DNA of 64,000 nt from Paracoccaceae bacterium (GCA_003605175.1 QWDA01000002.1:248001-312000), one strand, 5' to 3'; positions 16,797-26,723 are shown, numbered from the stretch's first letter. Program-made: numbers and translations. Notes: generated by a model not told the origin, from the letters alone.

Positions 16797-17747
16797 TCAG
16801 AGAAGCGGCGGCGGCGGCACGTCCTCGTCGCCAGGGATCGGCTCCTCGCCCCCGGCCAGGTCGTCCTCGACCGGCGGCTCGACCACTTCGGGCTCCGGGG
16901 CCGGGCGCGTCACGCCGAGATCCGCCGCGATGCCGTCGAGCAGCTCGTCCTCGATCCCCTCGGTCGGCTTGTTCGATTCGTCGAGGATCCGCTGCTCCGA
17001 AGCGTCGTAGAAATCCTTGACCGCCTGCTCCTGCGCCGCAGCCTGTTCGGCCTCGCGATAGGCGGCGAGCGCGGCATTGGCGTCGGCGTCGATGGTCTGC
17101 GGATCGTAGCCCTCGGCATCGCAATTCGCCACGCAGCTCGCCTGGCCGTCGACCACGTCGAACACCGGATCGCCCTCGGCACCGGCACCGTTCAGCAGCG
17201 CCTCGAGTTGGTCATCGGTGAATTCCACATCGCCGACCTCGCCGACCAGACCGTCGAGTGCAGCCTGCTCCTCGGGGGTCAGTTCGGCGCCGCTCGCAGC
17301 CTTGGCGGCCAGTTGGAACTGCGACAGGGCGCCGATGGTGCCATTGAAATTGCCGTTGCGGATATGGGCGTCGATCGCCGCCTGGTTCGCCTTGGCGGCG
17401 TTCCAGCGGCCCTTTTGGTTCGGCGCGAGGCCGGTTTCGGCCGCGTCGCCCGAGACCGAAGCGGTGCGCTCGGCCTTCTTCTCCTGGCCGCGATTGCTGC
17501 TGGCCGAGGAGGAGGATCTGGAGGCGCCGCCACCGTTCGACGACGACTTGTCCTTGCCGTTCCCGTTTCCGCCGCCATTGCCGCCGCCGTTTCCACCGCC
17601 GCCGCCATTGCCATTTCCGCCGCCATTGCCATTGCCGCCCTTTGCATGGGCGGCATCGCCCATCGCGTCCGGCGCGAAGACTGCGGGCGCCACCGTGAAG
17701 GCGGCGGCGAGGGCGAGAGTCGCGGCGCCGAGGAAGGCGCGGGACAT
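16797..17747 (-). CDS. Exported Gly/Asn-rich hypothetical protein
   Basis: 316 residues from ATG 17747, which has GGGGA upstream and gives a signal peptide ([17 protein letters not shown], cleavage near AHA-KGG). A Gly/Asn repeat tract (GGNGNGGG type, about 33-65) is followed by a Ser-rich linker and then a helical core (about 90-180) containing [18 protein letters not shown]. An Ala/Glu-rich segment and an acidic, Pro-rich C-terminus end in PPPPLL. Two Cys lie close together (ASCVANC). Function unknown; the repeat tract suggests a surface or matrix-exposed protein. Confidence 0.7.
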   Translation of the reverse strand: MSRAFLGAATLALAAAFTVAPAVFAPDAMGDAAHAKGGNGNGGGNGNGGGGGNGGGNGGGNGNGKDKSSSNGGGASRSSSSASSNRGQEKKAERTASVSGDAAETGLAPNQKGRWNAAKANQAAIDAHIRNGNFNGTIGALSQFQLAAKAASGAELTPEEQAALDGLVGEVGDVEFTDDQLEALLNGAGAEGDPVFDVVDGQASCVANCDAEGYDPQTIDADANAALAAYREAEQAAAQEQAVKDFYDASEQRILDESNKPTEGIEDELLDGIAADLGVTRPAPEPEVVEPPVEDDLAGGEEPIPGDEDVPPPPLL

Positions 17748-17954
17748 CGTCGTTCCCCGACGGGGGCTCGGGTCAAGCGTAGGAGATTTCATCTTTGGCA
17801 CACCAAATCTGTTTCACGACGCCCCGACCACGCCGCCACCCTGCTCATCCAGCCGTGGGATCGGCAATCCAACCCAGGGTGGAGACCCGCCTTATGGGCC
17901 TTGCGGCGGGCGCTCTCCGTTGACCGCGCCGGCGCTGGTGGTAAGAGGCTGTTC

Positions 17955-19679
17955 ATGAACCTGTTCTCCGATATCCGCACGCTCGTCATCGAAACGCTGG
18001 ACGCCATGGTGGCCGACGGGGCGCTGCCCACGGGCCTCAACTACGGCGCCGTCGCGGTGGAGCCGCCGCGCGACGCCGCCCATGGCGACATGGCCACCAA
18101 CGCCGCGATGGTGCTGGCGAAGCCCGCGCGGATCGCGCCGCGCGCAATCGCCGAAGATCTCGCTAGGCGGCTCAAGTCCGACCGGCGCATCGCCGTGGCC
18201 GAGGTGGCGGGACCGGGCTTCATCAACCTGATCCTCGACGGCCAGTGCTGGCACGACATCGTGACCGAAGCGATCGACGCCGGCCAGAGCTTCGGCCATT
18301 CCGGCATGGGCGCGCATGTGAAGGTGAATGTCGAATACGTCTCGGCGAACCCCACCGGTCCGCTCCATGTGGGCCATACCCGCGGCGCGGTGTTCGGCGA
18401 TGCGCTGTGCAGCCTCCTTCAGGCGGCGGGTTACGAGGTCTGCCGCGAATACTACATCAACGATGGCGGCGCCCAGGTCGATACGCTGGCCCGCTCGGCC
18501 TATGAACGCTACCGCGAGGCGCACGGGCTCGAACCCGAGATCGCCGAGGGCCTCTATCCCGGCGATTACCTGGTGCCCGTGGGTGAGGCGCTGAAGGAGG
18601 CCTTCGGCGACACGCTCCTCGACAAGGGTGAGCAATACTGGCTCGCCGAGGTGCGCGAATTCGCCACCGAACGCATGATGGACCTGATCCGCGAGGATCT
18701 GGCCGCCCTCGGCATCGAGATGGACGTCTACTTCTCGGAGAAATCCCTCTACGGCACCGGCCGCATCGAATCCGCGCTGAAGACGCTGGAAATGAAGGAC
18801 CTGATCTATCGCGGCACGCTCGAGCCGCCCAAGGGCAAGATGCCCGAGGATTGGGAACCCCGCGAACAGACCCTGTTCCGCTCCACCGCCCATGGCGACG
18901 ACGTCGACCGCCCGATCAAGAAATCCGACGGCGCCTGGACCTATTTCGCCCCCGACATCGCCTATCATTACGACAAGATCGCCCGCGCCTTCGACGAGCT
19001 GATCGACATCTTCGGCGCCGACCACGGCGGCTACGTCAAGCGGATGAAGGCGGCGGTCTCGGCGCTCTCGGACGGTGCCGTGCCGCTCGACATCAAGCTC
19101 ACCCAGCTCGTCCGGCTCTTCAAGAACGGCGAACCCTACAAGATGTCGAAGCGGGCAGGGACCTTCATCACCCTCCGCGACGTGGTCGACGAAGTGGGCG
19201 CCGACGTGGTGCGCTTCCACATGCTCACCCGCAAGAACGACGCGCCGCTCGATTTCGACTTCGCGCGTGTGACCGAGCAGTCGAAGGACAACCCGGTCTT
19301 CTACGTGCAATACGCGCATGCAAGGATCCGATCGGTGATCCGCAAGGCCGAGGCCGCGGGGCTGCCGCTCTCGGATCACCCGGTTCTGGAAGATCCCGCC
19401 GAATGGGCGGTGGCGCGAAAGATCGCCGAATGGCCGCGCCTCGTCGAGATCGCCGCGCGCAATCACGAACCCCACCGGGTTGCCTTCTACCTCTACGAGT
19501 TGGCCTCCGAATTCCACGCGCTCTGGAACAAGGGCAACGAGAACCCGTCGCTGCGTTTCCTGCACGAGAACGACCCCGAGGCGACGGCTGCGAAAATCGC
19601 GCTGCCCCGGGCCGTTGCCGTTGTTATTTCAGCCGGATTGGGTATCTTGGGCGTGACTCCCGCGGAAGAAATGCGCTGA
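17955..19679 (+). CDS. argS: Arginyl-tRNA synthetase
   Basis: Class Ia synthetase charging tRNA-Arg. 574 residues. N-terminal Add-1-like domain, HIGH-type motif H138-V-G-H after [12 protein letters not shown] motif beginning at K396 ([10 protein letters not shown]), and the helical anticodon-binding domain with [14 protein letters not shown] near the end. ATG 17955 is used; the open frame continues upstream for over 700 nt across the antisense of the Gly-rich gene, which is composition-driven. Confidence 0.97.
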   Translation: MNLFSDIRTLVIETLDAMVADGALPTGLNYGAVAVEPPRDAAHGDMATNAAMVLAKPARIAPRAIAEDLARRLKSDRRIAVAEVAGPGFINLILDGQCWHDIVTEAIDAGQSFGHSGMGAHVKVNVEYVSANPTGPLHVGHTRGAVFGDALCSLLQAAGYEVCREYYINDGGAQVDTLARSAYERYREAHGLEPEIAEGLYPGDYLVPVGEALKEAFGDTLLDKGEQYWLAEVREFATERMMDLIREDLAALGIEMDVYFSEKSLYGTGRIESALKTLEMKDLIYRGTLEPPKGKMPEDWEPREQTLFRSTAHGDDVDRPIKKSDGAWTYFAPDIAYHYDKIARAFDELIDIFGADHGGYVKRMKAAVSALSDGAVPLDIKLTQLVRLFKNGEPYKMSKRAGTFITLRDVVDEVGADVVRFHMLTRKNDAPLDFDFARVTEQSKDNPVFYVQYAHARIRSVIRKAEAAGLPLSDHPVLEDPAEWAVARKIAEWPRLVEIAARNHEPHRVAFYLYELASEFHALWNKGNENPSLRFLHENDPEATAAKIALPRAVAVVISAGLGILGVTPAEEMR

Positions 19680-19754
19680 CCAAAGCGCCGCCGCCGGCGT
19701 CGAGGCAAAAGGCAAGACAGCCCCCGGCACGTATCGGCGGGCGAGCGAGGCGGT

Positions 19755-20693
19755 ATGACGACATATTTCGATGAGGGCGATTCCGCGTCCTTCGAGCAAC
19801 GGCCGATCCCGGTCGGCGCGCTGATGAACTGGGCCGGCGCGGCGGTATCCTTTCTCCTGATCGTCGGACTGGCGGTCTGGGGCTACAAGCTCCTGGTGCG
19901 TGACGTGACCGGCGTCCCCGTGGTGCGCGCGCTGGAAGGGCCGATGCGCATCGCGCCCGAGGATCCGGGCGGCGAACAGGCCGATTATCAAGGGTTTTCG
20001 GTGACCCAGGTCGCCGTCGAGGGCGCCGAGGAAACCCCGACCGAGCGGGTCATCCTGGCGCCGCCACCGGTCGCGCTGACCGAGGAGGATCTGCCGGTTG
20101 CCGCGCTGATCCCCGACACGCCGTCGACCACGCCCGAGGAAGTCGAAGAGGTGCAGGCCGCGCCGAAATCGGCGATCGAGCTTGCCCTGGCCGAGGCGCT
20201 CGGCGAACCGGTCGGCATCGAGACGGTTCAGAACGCGGTGATGACCAGCTCCGACACCGCGCGGGTCCGGATCATTCCCGCCTCCATCGCCGGTGTGGTC
20301 GAATCGCCGCGCCCGCCGGCCCGTCCGGCGCGGCTCGAACGCGTCGCCACCGTGCTGAACAACGCGCCGGAACCGGCCCCAGCGCCCTCCGCGATCCCGC
20401 CCGCCGCCGACGGCATCGAGATCGCTGCCGCCGAGATCCCGCCCGGCACCCGCCTGGTGCAGCTCGGCGCCTTCCCCAGCGTCGAGGAAGCCCGCAAGGC
20501 CTGGGACGCGCTGGAGGTGAAGTTCGGCGACTATCTCGACGGCAAGCTACGCGTGGTGCAGGAGGCCGCCGCCGGCGGCTCCACCTTCTATCGGCTCCGC
20601 GCGATGGGCTTCAACGACCTCTCCGACGCCCGCCGCTTCTGCTCGGTCCTCGTGGCCGAGAAGGCGAACTGCATCCCGGTCATCCGCCGCTGA
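19755..20693 (+). CDS. SPOR domain-containing membrane protein
   Basis: 312 residues. Short cytoplasmic N-terminus, one membrane helix (about 24-45, AGAAVSFLLIVGLAVWGY), a long Pro/Glu/Ala-rich periplasmic linker (50-225), and a C-terminal SPOR domain (about 230-312: GTRLVQLGAFPSVEEARKAW ... FYRLRAMGF ... CIPVIRR). SPOR domains bind denuded glycan strands at the septum, so a cell-division or peptidoglycan role is likely, consistent with nagZ 9 nt downstream. Confidence 0.92.
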   Translation: MTTYFDEGDSASFEQRPIPVGALMNWAGAAVSFLLIVGLAVWGYKLLVRDVTGVPVVRALEGPMRIAPEDPGGEQADYQGFSVTQVAVEGAEETPTERVILAPPPVALTEEDLPVAALIPDTPSTTPEEVEEVQAAPKSAIELALAEALGEPVGIETVQNAVMTSSDTARVRIIPASIAGVVESPRPPARPARLERVATVLNNAPEPAPAPSAIPPAADGIEIAAAEIPPGTRLVQLGAFPSVEEARKAWDALEVKFGDYLDGKLRVVQEAAAGGSTFYRLRAMGFNDLSDARRFCSVLVAEKANCIPVIRR

Positions 20694-20702
20694 CCGGCTG
20701 AC

Positions 20703-21740
20703 ATGGCGGCCGGCGCGTATATCCTCGGGCCGGCCGGCCCCGTCCTCGCCCCGGACGAGGCCGCGTTCTTCCGCGATGCCGACCCCTGGGGCTTCATCCT
20801 CTTCACCCGCAACCTCGAGGCTCCTGATCAAGTCCGGAGCCTGACCGCCGCCCTGCGCGATGCCGTCGGCCGTGACGCGCCGATCCTGATCGACCAGGAA
20901 GGCGGCCGCGTCCAACGCCTCCGCCCACCTATGGCCCGCGAATGGCTGCCGCCGCTCGACCAGGTGGCAGCCACCGGCCCGCAGGCTGCCCGCGGACTGT
21001 GCCTGCGCTCCCAGATCATCGCGCTGGAGCTCGGCGCGCTCGGCATCGACACGAACTGCACCCCCTGCGCCGATATCGCCGGCCCCGACACGCATCCTTT
21101 CCTCAGGAACCGCTGCCTCGGCACCGAGGCGCCCCAGGTCGCCGAGAACGCAAGAGCGGTGATCGACGGCCAACTCATGAACGGCGTCCTCCCGGTCCTG
21201 AAGCACATCCCCGGCCACGGCCGCGCCACCAAGGACAGCCACAAGGCGCTCCCGGTGGTTGACGCTTCCGCCGCGACCCTACGCGAAACCGATTTCGCCC
21301 CGTTCCGTGCGCTCGCCGAGTTGCCGGTCATGGCCATGACCGCCCACGTCGTCTACACCGCCTTCGATCCCGACCTCCCGGCCACCATCTCGCCGACCAT
21401 GATCCGCCTGATCCGCGAGGAGATCGGCTTCGATGGCCTCCTGATGACCGACGATCTGTCAATGGAGGCGCTGCCGGGCAGCATCGGCGAGCGCAGCGCC
21501 GCCGGCATTGCTGCGGGCTGCGACCTGGCGCTTCATTGCAATGGCGACCGCGCCGAGATGGAAGCCGTCGTTGCCGCCGCCGGCACCCTGTCCGACACTG
21601 CCGCGCGCCGCGCCGCCGAGACGCTGACGCTCCGCCGCGCTCCGGCTTCGTCGATTGACAACGAAGCCGCCGTGCTTGAGTACGCTCTGCAGAAGCTGAT
21701 CGAGGGCGGCGGGAATGACCCCGAGTTCGACAGAGACTGA
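20703..21740 (+). CDS. nagZ: Beta-N-acetylhexosaminidase NagZ
   Basis: Glycoside hydrolase family 3 enzyme removing GlcNAc from muropeptides during peptidoglycan recycling; cytoplasmic. 345 residues. Substrate and catalytic loop KHIPGHG (167-173) with the D178-S-H180 dyad, and the nucleophile region LLMTDDLSMEAL. Ends in an overlap of 26 nt with scpA. The ATG lies 7 nt after the SPOR gene stop without a strong ribosome site, suggesting translational coupling. Confidence 0.95.
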   Translation: MAAGAYILGPAGPVLAPDEAAFFRDADPWGFILFTRNLEAPDQVRSLTAALRDAVGRDAPILIDQEGGRVQRLRPPMAREWLPPLDQVAATGPQAARGLCLRSQIIALELGALGIDTNCTPCADIAGPDTHPFLRNRCLGTEAPQVAENARAVIDGQLMNGVLPVLKHIPGHGRATKDSHKALPVVDASAATLRETDFAPFRALAELPVMAMTAHVVYTAFDPDLPATISPTMIRLIREEIGFDGLLMTDDLSMEALPGSIGERSAAGIAAGCDLALHCNGDRAEMEAVVAAAGTLSDTAARRAAETLTLRRAPASSIDNEAAVLEYALQKLIEGGGNDPEFDRD

Positions 21741-22509
21741 CGCGACGGTGGTTTCGCTCGACGCCCGGCTCGAAGCCGAGGCGCTGATCGTTGATGTCGA
21801 CGGCTTCGAGGGTCCGCTCGACCTTCTCCTGACGCTCTCGCGCACCCAGAAGGTCGATCTCCGCAAGATCTCGGTCCTCGCACTCGCCGAACAGTATCTC
21901 GAATTCATCAAGCAGGCCAAGGAGCTGCGGATCGAACTTGCGGCCGACTACCTGGTCATGGCCGCCTGGCTCGCCTTCCTCAAATCCCGCCTCCTCCTGC
22001 CGCCCGATCCCGCCGACGAGGGCCCTTCGGGCGAGGAACTCGCCGCGCATCTGGCTTTCCAACTCGAACGGCTTGAGGCGATGCGCGACGTCGCCGCCCG
22101 GCTCATGGCCCGCGACCAGAAGGGCCGCGACTTCTTCGTGCGCGGCGTCCCCGAAGACGTCACCCGCCTGCGCAAGGTGAAATACACCGCGACGCTGCTC
22201 GACCTGATGCAGGCCTATGCGCAGATCCGCACCAAGGACGAGTTCCGCCCCTATGTGATGGACCGGGAATCGATCCTCTCGATGGAAGAAGCGCTGGAAT
22301 CCATGCGCCACGTCATCGGCTTCGCCGGCGAATGGACCTACCTGGCCACCTATCTCCCCGAGGGCTGGCGGCTCGAACCGGCCCGCCGCCGCTCGGCCAC
22401 CGCGGCAACCTTCGCCGCCGCGCTGGAACTGGTGAAGGCGGGCAAGGCCGAGATCCGCCAGACCGCCAGCTTCGACCCGATCCAGCTCCGGTGCCGCCGC
22501 GATGGCTGA
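21715..22509 (+). CDS. scpA: Segregation and condensation protein ScpA
   Basis: Kleisin subunit of the SMC-ScpAB condensin. 264 residues. N-terminal kleisin helix region with FEGPLDLLLTLSR and KVDLRKISVLALAEQYL (each in part), acidic middle, and C-terminal winged helix. It overlaps nagZ at its start and scpB by 8 nt at its end, so the three are translated as a unit. Confidence 0.94.
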   Translation: MTPSSTETDATVVSLDARLEAEALIVDVDGFEGPLDLLLTLSRTQKVDLRKISVLALAEQYLEFIKQAKELRIELAADYLVMAAWLAFLKSRLLLPPDPADEGPSGEELAAHLAFQLERLEAMRDVAARLMARDQKGRDFFVRGVPEDVTRLRKVKYTATLLDLMQAYAQIRTKDEFRPYVMDRESILSMEEALESMRHVIGFAGEWTYLATYLPEGWRLEPARRRSATAATFAAALELVKAGKAEIRQTASFDPIQLRCRRDG

Positions 22510-23173
22510 GGAGGACGATCTCGCCGATACCGCGCCTGGGGCGGAAGACGACGGGCCCAGCCTCTTCGAGGCCCCGCCGCTCGGTGAACAGGAGCGCATG
22601 GTCGAAGCGATCCTCTTCGCCTCGGCCGAGCCGGTCACGGTCGCCGAACTCAACGCGAGGATGCCGCACGGCGCCGATGGCGCGGCGGCGGTGGACCTGC
22701 TCCGCAAGCGCTACGAGGGCAGGGGAGTCGCGGTGGTGAAGGTCGGCGAGGCCTGGGCGATCCGCACCGCACCCGATCTCGGCTTCCTGATGCAGAAGGA
22801 AACCACCGAGACCCGCAAGCTCTCGCGTGCCGCCATCGAGACGCTGGCCATCGTCGCCTATCACCAGCCGGTGACCCGCGCCGAGATCGAGGAGATCCGC
22901 GGCGTCTCGGTCAGCCGCGGCACCATCGACCAGCTTCTCGAACTCGAATGGATCCGCTTCGGCCGCCGCCGCATGACACCGGGCCGCCCGGTGACCTTCG
23001 TCGTCACCCAGGAATTCCTCGACCATTTCGGCCTCGAAAGCGCCCGCGACCTGCCGGGCGTCAAGGAGCTCCGCTCGGCGGGACTCCTGGAGAATCGCCC
23101 GCCGCCCGGCGAGCCCGCGGAGGGCGACGAGGCCGAGGAACAGGACGAATTGTTCGACGCTTCGGAAAGTTGA
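22502..23173 (+). CDS. scpB: Segregation and condensation protein ScpB
   Basis: Dimeric winged-helix partner of ScpA in the SMC complex. 223 residues. Core blocks: EAILFASAEPVT, LSRAAIETLAIVAYHQPVTRAEIEEIRG (first half quoted suffices for recognition), RGTIDQLLELEWI and the end of the fold FLDHFGL. An acidic tail (EGDEAEEQDELFDASES) follows. In many Rhodobacterales tatABC comes next; here it does not. Confidence 0.94.
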   Translation: MAEEDDLADTAPGAEDDGPSLFEAPPLGEQERMVEAILFASAEPVTVAELNARMPHGADGAAAVDLLRKRYEGRGVAVVKVGEAWAIRTAPDLGFLMQKETTETRKLSRAAIETLAIVAYHQPVTRAEIEEIRGVSVSRGTIDQLLELEWIRFGRRRMTPGRPVTFVVTQEFLDHFGLESARDLPGVKELRSAGLLENRPPPGEPAEGDEAEEQDELFDASES

Positions 23174-23402
23174 TGGCCCTCCGCAGGGTTTTTGCCAGCT
23201 TGCAACCCTGAGTTGAAACTGGCATCCTTGTAACCTCCAGCGGGAGGGGATCCATGACAGGGTCTGGCCAGAAGGCCAGCGGCGCGCTTGACCGGAACAG
23301 GGTCCAGCGCCGCATTCTGGTGCGAGCGAAGGCGTCTGGCGGCGGTCATCGCCGGATCGTCGCGCAATCCATGGCCCTGGCCCGAACCGGGAGGCCCGGC
23401 CG

Positions 23403-24335
23403 ATGATCGCGCGGTCGCCGCGCAGGACTCGGGTGCTCGGTGCGCCGACCTTCTCGGTCGACCCCGATGGCAGGATCCGCGCTCTCAACCGCGCCGCCGA
23501 GGCCCTGTTCGGCCTCGATGCGGATGCGGTTCGCGGCGATGCGGTCGCCGACTATCTGGACATGTCCGGAAAGGCGGCCCTGCCCTCGACCGAATTCGCG
23601 GCGCGCGGCCTCTGGAGCAGTTGCAGCGGCACGCTCCTCCTTGGCCCCTATGCCGGGCATGTCGTTCATTTCCGCACCCGCGGCCTGGTCGATGCCAGCG
23701 GGCAATTGAGCCATGTGCTTCTGGTCGGCGAGCCCGGCCCGGGGCTCGGCGAATCGCACCGCGCGCGCAACACTTCGACAGTCACGCGGACGCCCCCCGG
23801 GTCCGGGCCGGTGCGTTCGCCCGCTGCAGAATCGGTGCTGCGTGGTGCCTCGGGTAGCAGCCTGCGCCACCGGATCGAACGCCTCGCCGCGGTCGAGGAA
23901 GTGCTGTTCGGGGCCGACGGGCCGGTCGGCGCGATGACGGTCTCGGCGATCCTCGGGACGCTGGCGCGCCGGTTCCGCGAACTCGGCGGCCTGCGCGGGG
24001 ACCGGATCGAATTCTGCGCCGATGCCACGGCGGTCCCGCTCTTTGCGGTGCCCTCGGTGACCCTGGTGCTGCACGAGACGCTCTGGGTGCTCCTGTCCGG
24101 ACCCGGCAACGCCTCCGGGCGCGATACGGTCCGTATCGTGCTCTGGAGCGACGTGAACGGCAGCTGGCGGCTGATCGCGCGCAGCGTCGGCGACCGTTTG
24201 CAAAAGAAGATCACCCCGACGGGCGAACTCGCCGCGTTCATCGGCCATCTGGGCGGGGTACCTCTGCCCGAAGGGTTCTCGGGCGCCGGAATCGCCCTGG
24301 CCTTCCCCCCCTTCGGCACCCGCCCGATCCACTGA
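23403..24335 (+). CDS. PAS-domain protein with degenerate HisKA_2/HWE-type kinase half
   Basis: 310 residues, soluble. A PAS-like domain occupies about 10-110 (VDPDGRIRALNRAAEALFG). A Pro/Ser/Arg-rich linker follows. From about 155 the helix HRIERLAAVEEVLFG matches the second half of a HisKA_2 dimerisation domain, but the phosphoacceptor His-x-x-x-Asn helix is missing. The N-box expected as NELVTNA-KHA reads HETLWVLLSGPG, and the Gly-rich lid is not visible. It therefore looks like a non-catalytic kinase relic or pseudokinase. The ATG has GGGAGG at about 8 nt. Confidence 0.65.
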   Translation: MIARSPRRTRVLGAPTFSVDPDGRIRALNRAAEALFGLDADAVRGDAVADYLDMSGKAALPSTEFAARGLWSSCSGTLLLGPYAGHVVHFRTRGLVDASGQLSHVLLVGEPGPGLGESHRARNTSTVTRTPPGSGPVRSPAAESVLRGASGSSLRHRIERLAAVEEVLFGADGPVGAMTVSAILGTLARRFRELGGLRGDRIEFCADATAVPLFAVPSVTLVLHETLWVLLSGPGNASGRDTVRIVLWSDVNGSWRLIARSVGDRLQKKITPTGELAAFIGHLGGVPLPEGFSGAGIALAFPPFGTRPIH

Positions 24336-24347
24336 AGCGCCCCGGGC

Positions 24348-25421
24348 TCAGCCGCGGAAGTGCTTGGAAAGCTTGAGCCCCTGTCCCTGGTAGTTCGACG
24401 CGATTCCGGCGCCGTAAAGCGTCTCGGGCCGCGCGGCCATGCGCTCGTAGACCAGCCGCCCGACCACCTGGCCGTGCTCCAGCACGAACGGCGCCTCGTG
24501 GCAGCGCACCTCCAGAACCCCGCGCGAGCCCGCGCCACCGGCCTCGGCCCAGCCGAAGCCCGGATCGAAGAAGCCCGCGTAATGCACCCGGAACTCGCCC
24601 ACCATCGCCATGTAGGGCGCCATCTCGGCGGCATGGTCGGGCGGGATCGTCACCGCCTCGCGGCTCACCAGGATGTAGAACGCGCCGGGGTCGAGGATGA
24701 TCCGCCCGGTGGTGGTGCGGACCTCCTCCCAGAACTCGGAGGGCTCGTAGGCGCCAACCCAGTCGAGGTCGATCACCCCGGTATGGGGCTTGGCGCGGTA
24801 GCCCACCAGATCGCCCGTCTCGGGGCGAAGATCGACCGAGAACCCCAGGCCTTCCGAGATCACCGCCTCGCCGCTCACCAGGGGGCTCGCCGCGTGCAAC
24901 GCCGCCAATGCCGCATCGTCCAGCATCGCTTCGCCCTCGCGAAACCGCACCTGGTTCAGCCGCATCCCCGGCCGCACCAGCACCGAGAAGGAGCGCGGAC
25001 AGATCTCGGCATAGAGCGGCCCGGCATATCCCGGTCGGATCCGGTCGAATTCCGTCCCGCCATCGGTGATCAGCCGCGTCAGAAGGTCGAGCCGCCCGGT
25101 CGAGCTCTTGGCATTCGCCACCGCCTGCACGCCCCCGGGCAGCGCCAGCCGCTCCATCAAGGGCACGACGTAGACGCAGCCCTTCTCCAGCACCGCACCG
25201 CCCGTGAGGTCGATCTCGTGCATGGTGAACTTGGCCAACCGGTCCGCAACCCTGGCGCCGCGCCCGGCCAGAAAGCTCGCCCGCACCCGGTAGGCGCGGG
25301 CCCCCAGCCGGAGGTCGAGCGAGGCGGGCTGCACCTGTCCCTCGGTCAACGGCCGGTCGGACAGGATCGCCCCCGCTTCAGCCAGCGCTTCCAGCGCCTG
25401 GGACGGCAGAACTCCGGACAT
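24348..25421 (-). CDS. dcd: 2'-deoxycytidine 5'-triphosphate deaminase, long two-domain form
   Basis: Deaminates dCTP toward dUMP synthesis for thymidylate. 357 residues, about twice the usual Dcd length, made of two trimeric-dUTPase-like units. The first contains VQPASLDLRLG and NAKSSTGRLDLLTRLITD (the SSTGR-type phosphate loop); the second contains GFFDPGFGW and EAPFVLEHGQVVGRL. Long forms like this are known from Alphaproteobacteria. ATG 25421 has GGGGG 5 nt upstream. Ends convergent with the PAS gene, 12 nt apart. Confidence 0.88.
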   Translation of the reverse strand: MSGVLPSQALEALAEAGAILSDRPLTEGQVQPASLDLRLGARAYRVRASFLAGRGARVADRLAKFTMHEIDLTGGAVLEKGCVYVVPLMERLALPGGVQAVANAKSSTGRLDLLTRLITDGGTEFDRIRPGYAGPLYAEICPRSFSVLVRPGMRLNQVRFREGEAMLDDAALAALHAASPLVSGEAVISEGLGFSVDLRPETGDLVGYRAKPHTGVIDLDWVGAYEPSEFWEEVRTTTGRIILDPGAFYILVSREAVTIPPDHAAEMAPYMAMVGEFRVHYAGFFDPGFGWAEAGGAGSRGVLEVRCHEAPFVLEHGQVVGRLVYERMAARPETLYGAGIASNYQGQGLKLSKHFRG

Positions 25422-25441
25422 GGCGGCCCCCTTCAAGACAA

Positions 25442-25470
25442 AACGCCCGCGGTCGCAGGACCGGGGCGTT
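25442..25470 (-). terminator. Terminator of the tRNA-Pro gene
   Basis: On the minus strand AACGCCC (25470-25464) pairs with GGGCGTT (25448-25442), followed by further T residues. It lies just past the tRNA-Pro 3' end and before the dcd ribosome binding site, so it separates the tRNA transcript from dcd. Confidence 0.55.
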
Positions 25471-25476
25471 CGGTGT

Positions 25477-25553
25477 TGGTCGGGCTAGCAGGACTTGAAC
25501 CTGCGACCTTCCGTCCCCCAGACGGACGCGCTACCAGGCTGCGCCATAGCCCG
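25477..25553 (-). tRNA. tRNA-Pro (GGG)
   Basis: 77 nt with encoded CCA. Acceptor CGGGCUA pairing with UAGCCCG, D-arm with CGCAGCCUGGUAGCGCG typical of tRNA-Pro, anticodon stem UCCGU/ACGGA around loop CUGGGGG (anticodon GGG), T-arm GCAGG/CCUGC with UUCAAGU. Follows merR, the usual order in Rhodobacterales. Confidence 0.97.
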
Positions 25554-25609
25554 ACGCCGCCCCTACTTACTGAAATTCCCGGCAGGGACAAGGGGCGAAA
25601 CCGGCGAAA

Positions 25610-26416
25610 TCAGGCGGAACGGTCGCGAACCGCACGCAGCGCCGCGACCACCTGCTCGATCCGGATCGGATCGCGCGCCAGCTTCGACCGGTCGAGCAGC
25701 AGGAGCCGCGCCGCAATTCCCGGAGGCGCGGCATGGGCCTCGTCCTCGTCCTCGGGGTCGGTCTCGGGGACATCGGCGAGGAGCGGGGCAGGCGGGGCCG
25801 GTTCGGGCTCCGGCTCGGGTTCGTCTTCCGGCTCGGGTTCGGGGTCGGCCTCGAATCCCGTCAACATGGGCTGCTCCGCCGGCGCCTGTTTCCGCACCGA
25901 GCCGAACGACAGCACCGGCGCCTCCTCCGCCTCGGGCTCCGGCGCGGCCGCCTCCTCCGGTGCCGTGCTCTCCTCGGCCCAGGCCGCATCCGCCAGCTCT
26001 TCGGGCGCGAGCGGCAGCGCCTCCTCCTCCTCGTCCTCCGGGATCGCCGCGCGGCCCGCCGGCAGGAAGGGCAGGGACATCTCGTCCTCCGCCCCCTCCA
26101 GCGCCGCCGCCGGCATCTCGATCGTGCCCTCCATCTCGTGCTCGAGCGGCTGCGAATAGCCCTGGACGTGCTTCACGCCCTCTTCGCGCAACAGCTTCTG
26201 AACGCCGCGAATCGTCATCCCCTCGTCATGCAGCAGACGTTTGATCCCGCCGATCAGCCGCATGTCCGCGGGCCGGTAATAGCGCCGCCCGCCGGCGCGC
26301 TTCACCGGCTTGATCTGCGCGAATCGGCTCTCCCAGAACCGCAACACATGCGTGGGAATGTCGAGCCACTCGGCAACTTCGGAGATCGTCCGGAACGCGT
26401 CCGGGGATTTGTCCAT
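25610..26416 (-). CDS. MerR family transcriptional regulator with long acidic tail
   Basis: 268 residues. N-terminal MerR winged helix (about 8-80): [20 protein letters not shown], then [12 protein letters not shown] and [10 protein letters not shown]. The rest is not a normal effector domain but a low-complexity acidic segment (about 105-240) with Pro-Glu repeats, closed by a short conserved-looking helix ([14 protein letters not shown]). This is the small MerR type that follows ihfA in Rhodobacterales; target unknown. 4 nt from ihfA, so one operon. Confidence 0.88.
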   Translation of the reverse strand: MDKSPDAFRTISEVAEWLDIPTHVLRFWESRFAQIKPVKRAGGRRYYRPADMRLIGGIKRLLHDEGMTIRGVQKLLREEGVKHVQGYSQPLEHEMEGTIEMPAAALEGAEDEMSLPFLPAGRAAIPEDEEEEALPLAPEELADAAWAEESTAPEEAAAPEPEAEEAPVLSFGSVRKQAPAEQPMLTGFEADPEPEPEDEPEPEPEPAPPAPLLADVPETDPEDEDEAHAAPPGIAARLLLLDRSKLARDPIRIEQVVAALRAVRDRSA

Positions 26417-26420
26417 CGGC

Positions 26421-26723
26421 CTATCGCTTGTTGCCCGCCGCCACGCGATCCTTCATCAGATGCGACGGGCGGAAGGTCAGCACCCGGCGCGGGTGGATCG
26501 GCACTTCCTCACCGGTCTTGGGATTCCGTCCGACCCGGGCGGCCTTCTCGCGGACGCTGAAGGTTCCGAAGGAAGAAATCTTGACTTGTTCGCCGGTTGC
26601 GAGCGCGTCCGACATGTGCTGGAGCACGCTTTCGACAAGCTGGGCGCTCTCGTTTCGGGAAAGCCCGACGGCCCGGAAGACCGCCTCGCTCAGATCCATC
26701 CTCGTCAGAGTCTTCTCGCTCAT
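26421..26723 (-). CDS. ihfA: Integration host factor alpha subunit
   Basis: DNA-bending nucleoid protein, partner of IhfB. 100 residues. [13 protein letters not shown] at the N-terminus, [13 protein letters not shown] in the body, [12 protein letters not shown] with the intercalating Pro at the tip of the beta arm, and [14 protein letters not shown] at the end. ATG 26723 has GGAGGGG upstream; a longer frame adds only non-conserved residues. Confidence 0.96.
   Translation of the reverse strand: MSEKTLTRMDLSEAVFRAVGLSRNESAQLVESVLQHMSDALATGEQVKISSFGTFSVREKAARVGRNPKTGEEVPIHPRRVLTFRPSHLMKDRVAAGNKR

Noticed and set aside
17520-17645. Tandem-repeat-like DNA that could suggest a CRISPR or satellite
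   Set aside because: The repeats are codons of the Gly/Asn tract in the exported protein; no spacers of regular length.
17208-17954. Long N-terminal extension of argS
   Set aside because: Lies antisense to the signal-peptide-bearing Gly-rich gene; argS homologues start at the ATG 17955.
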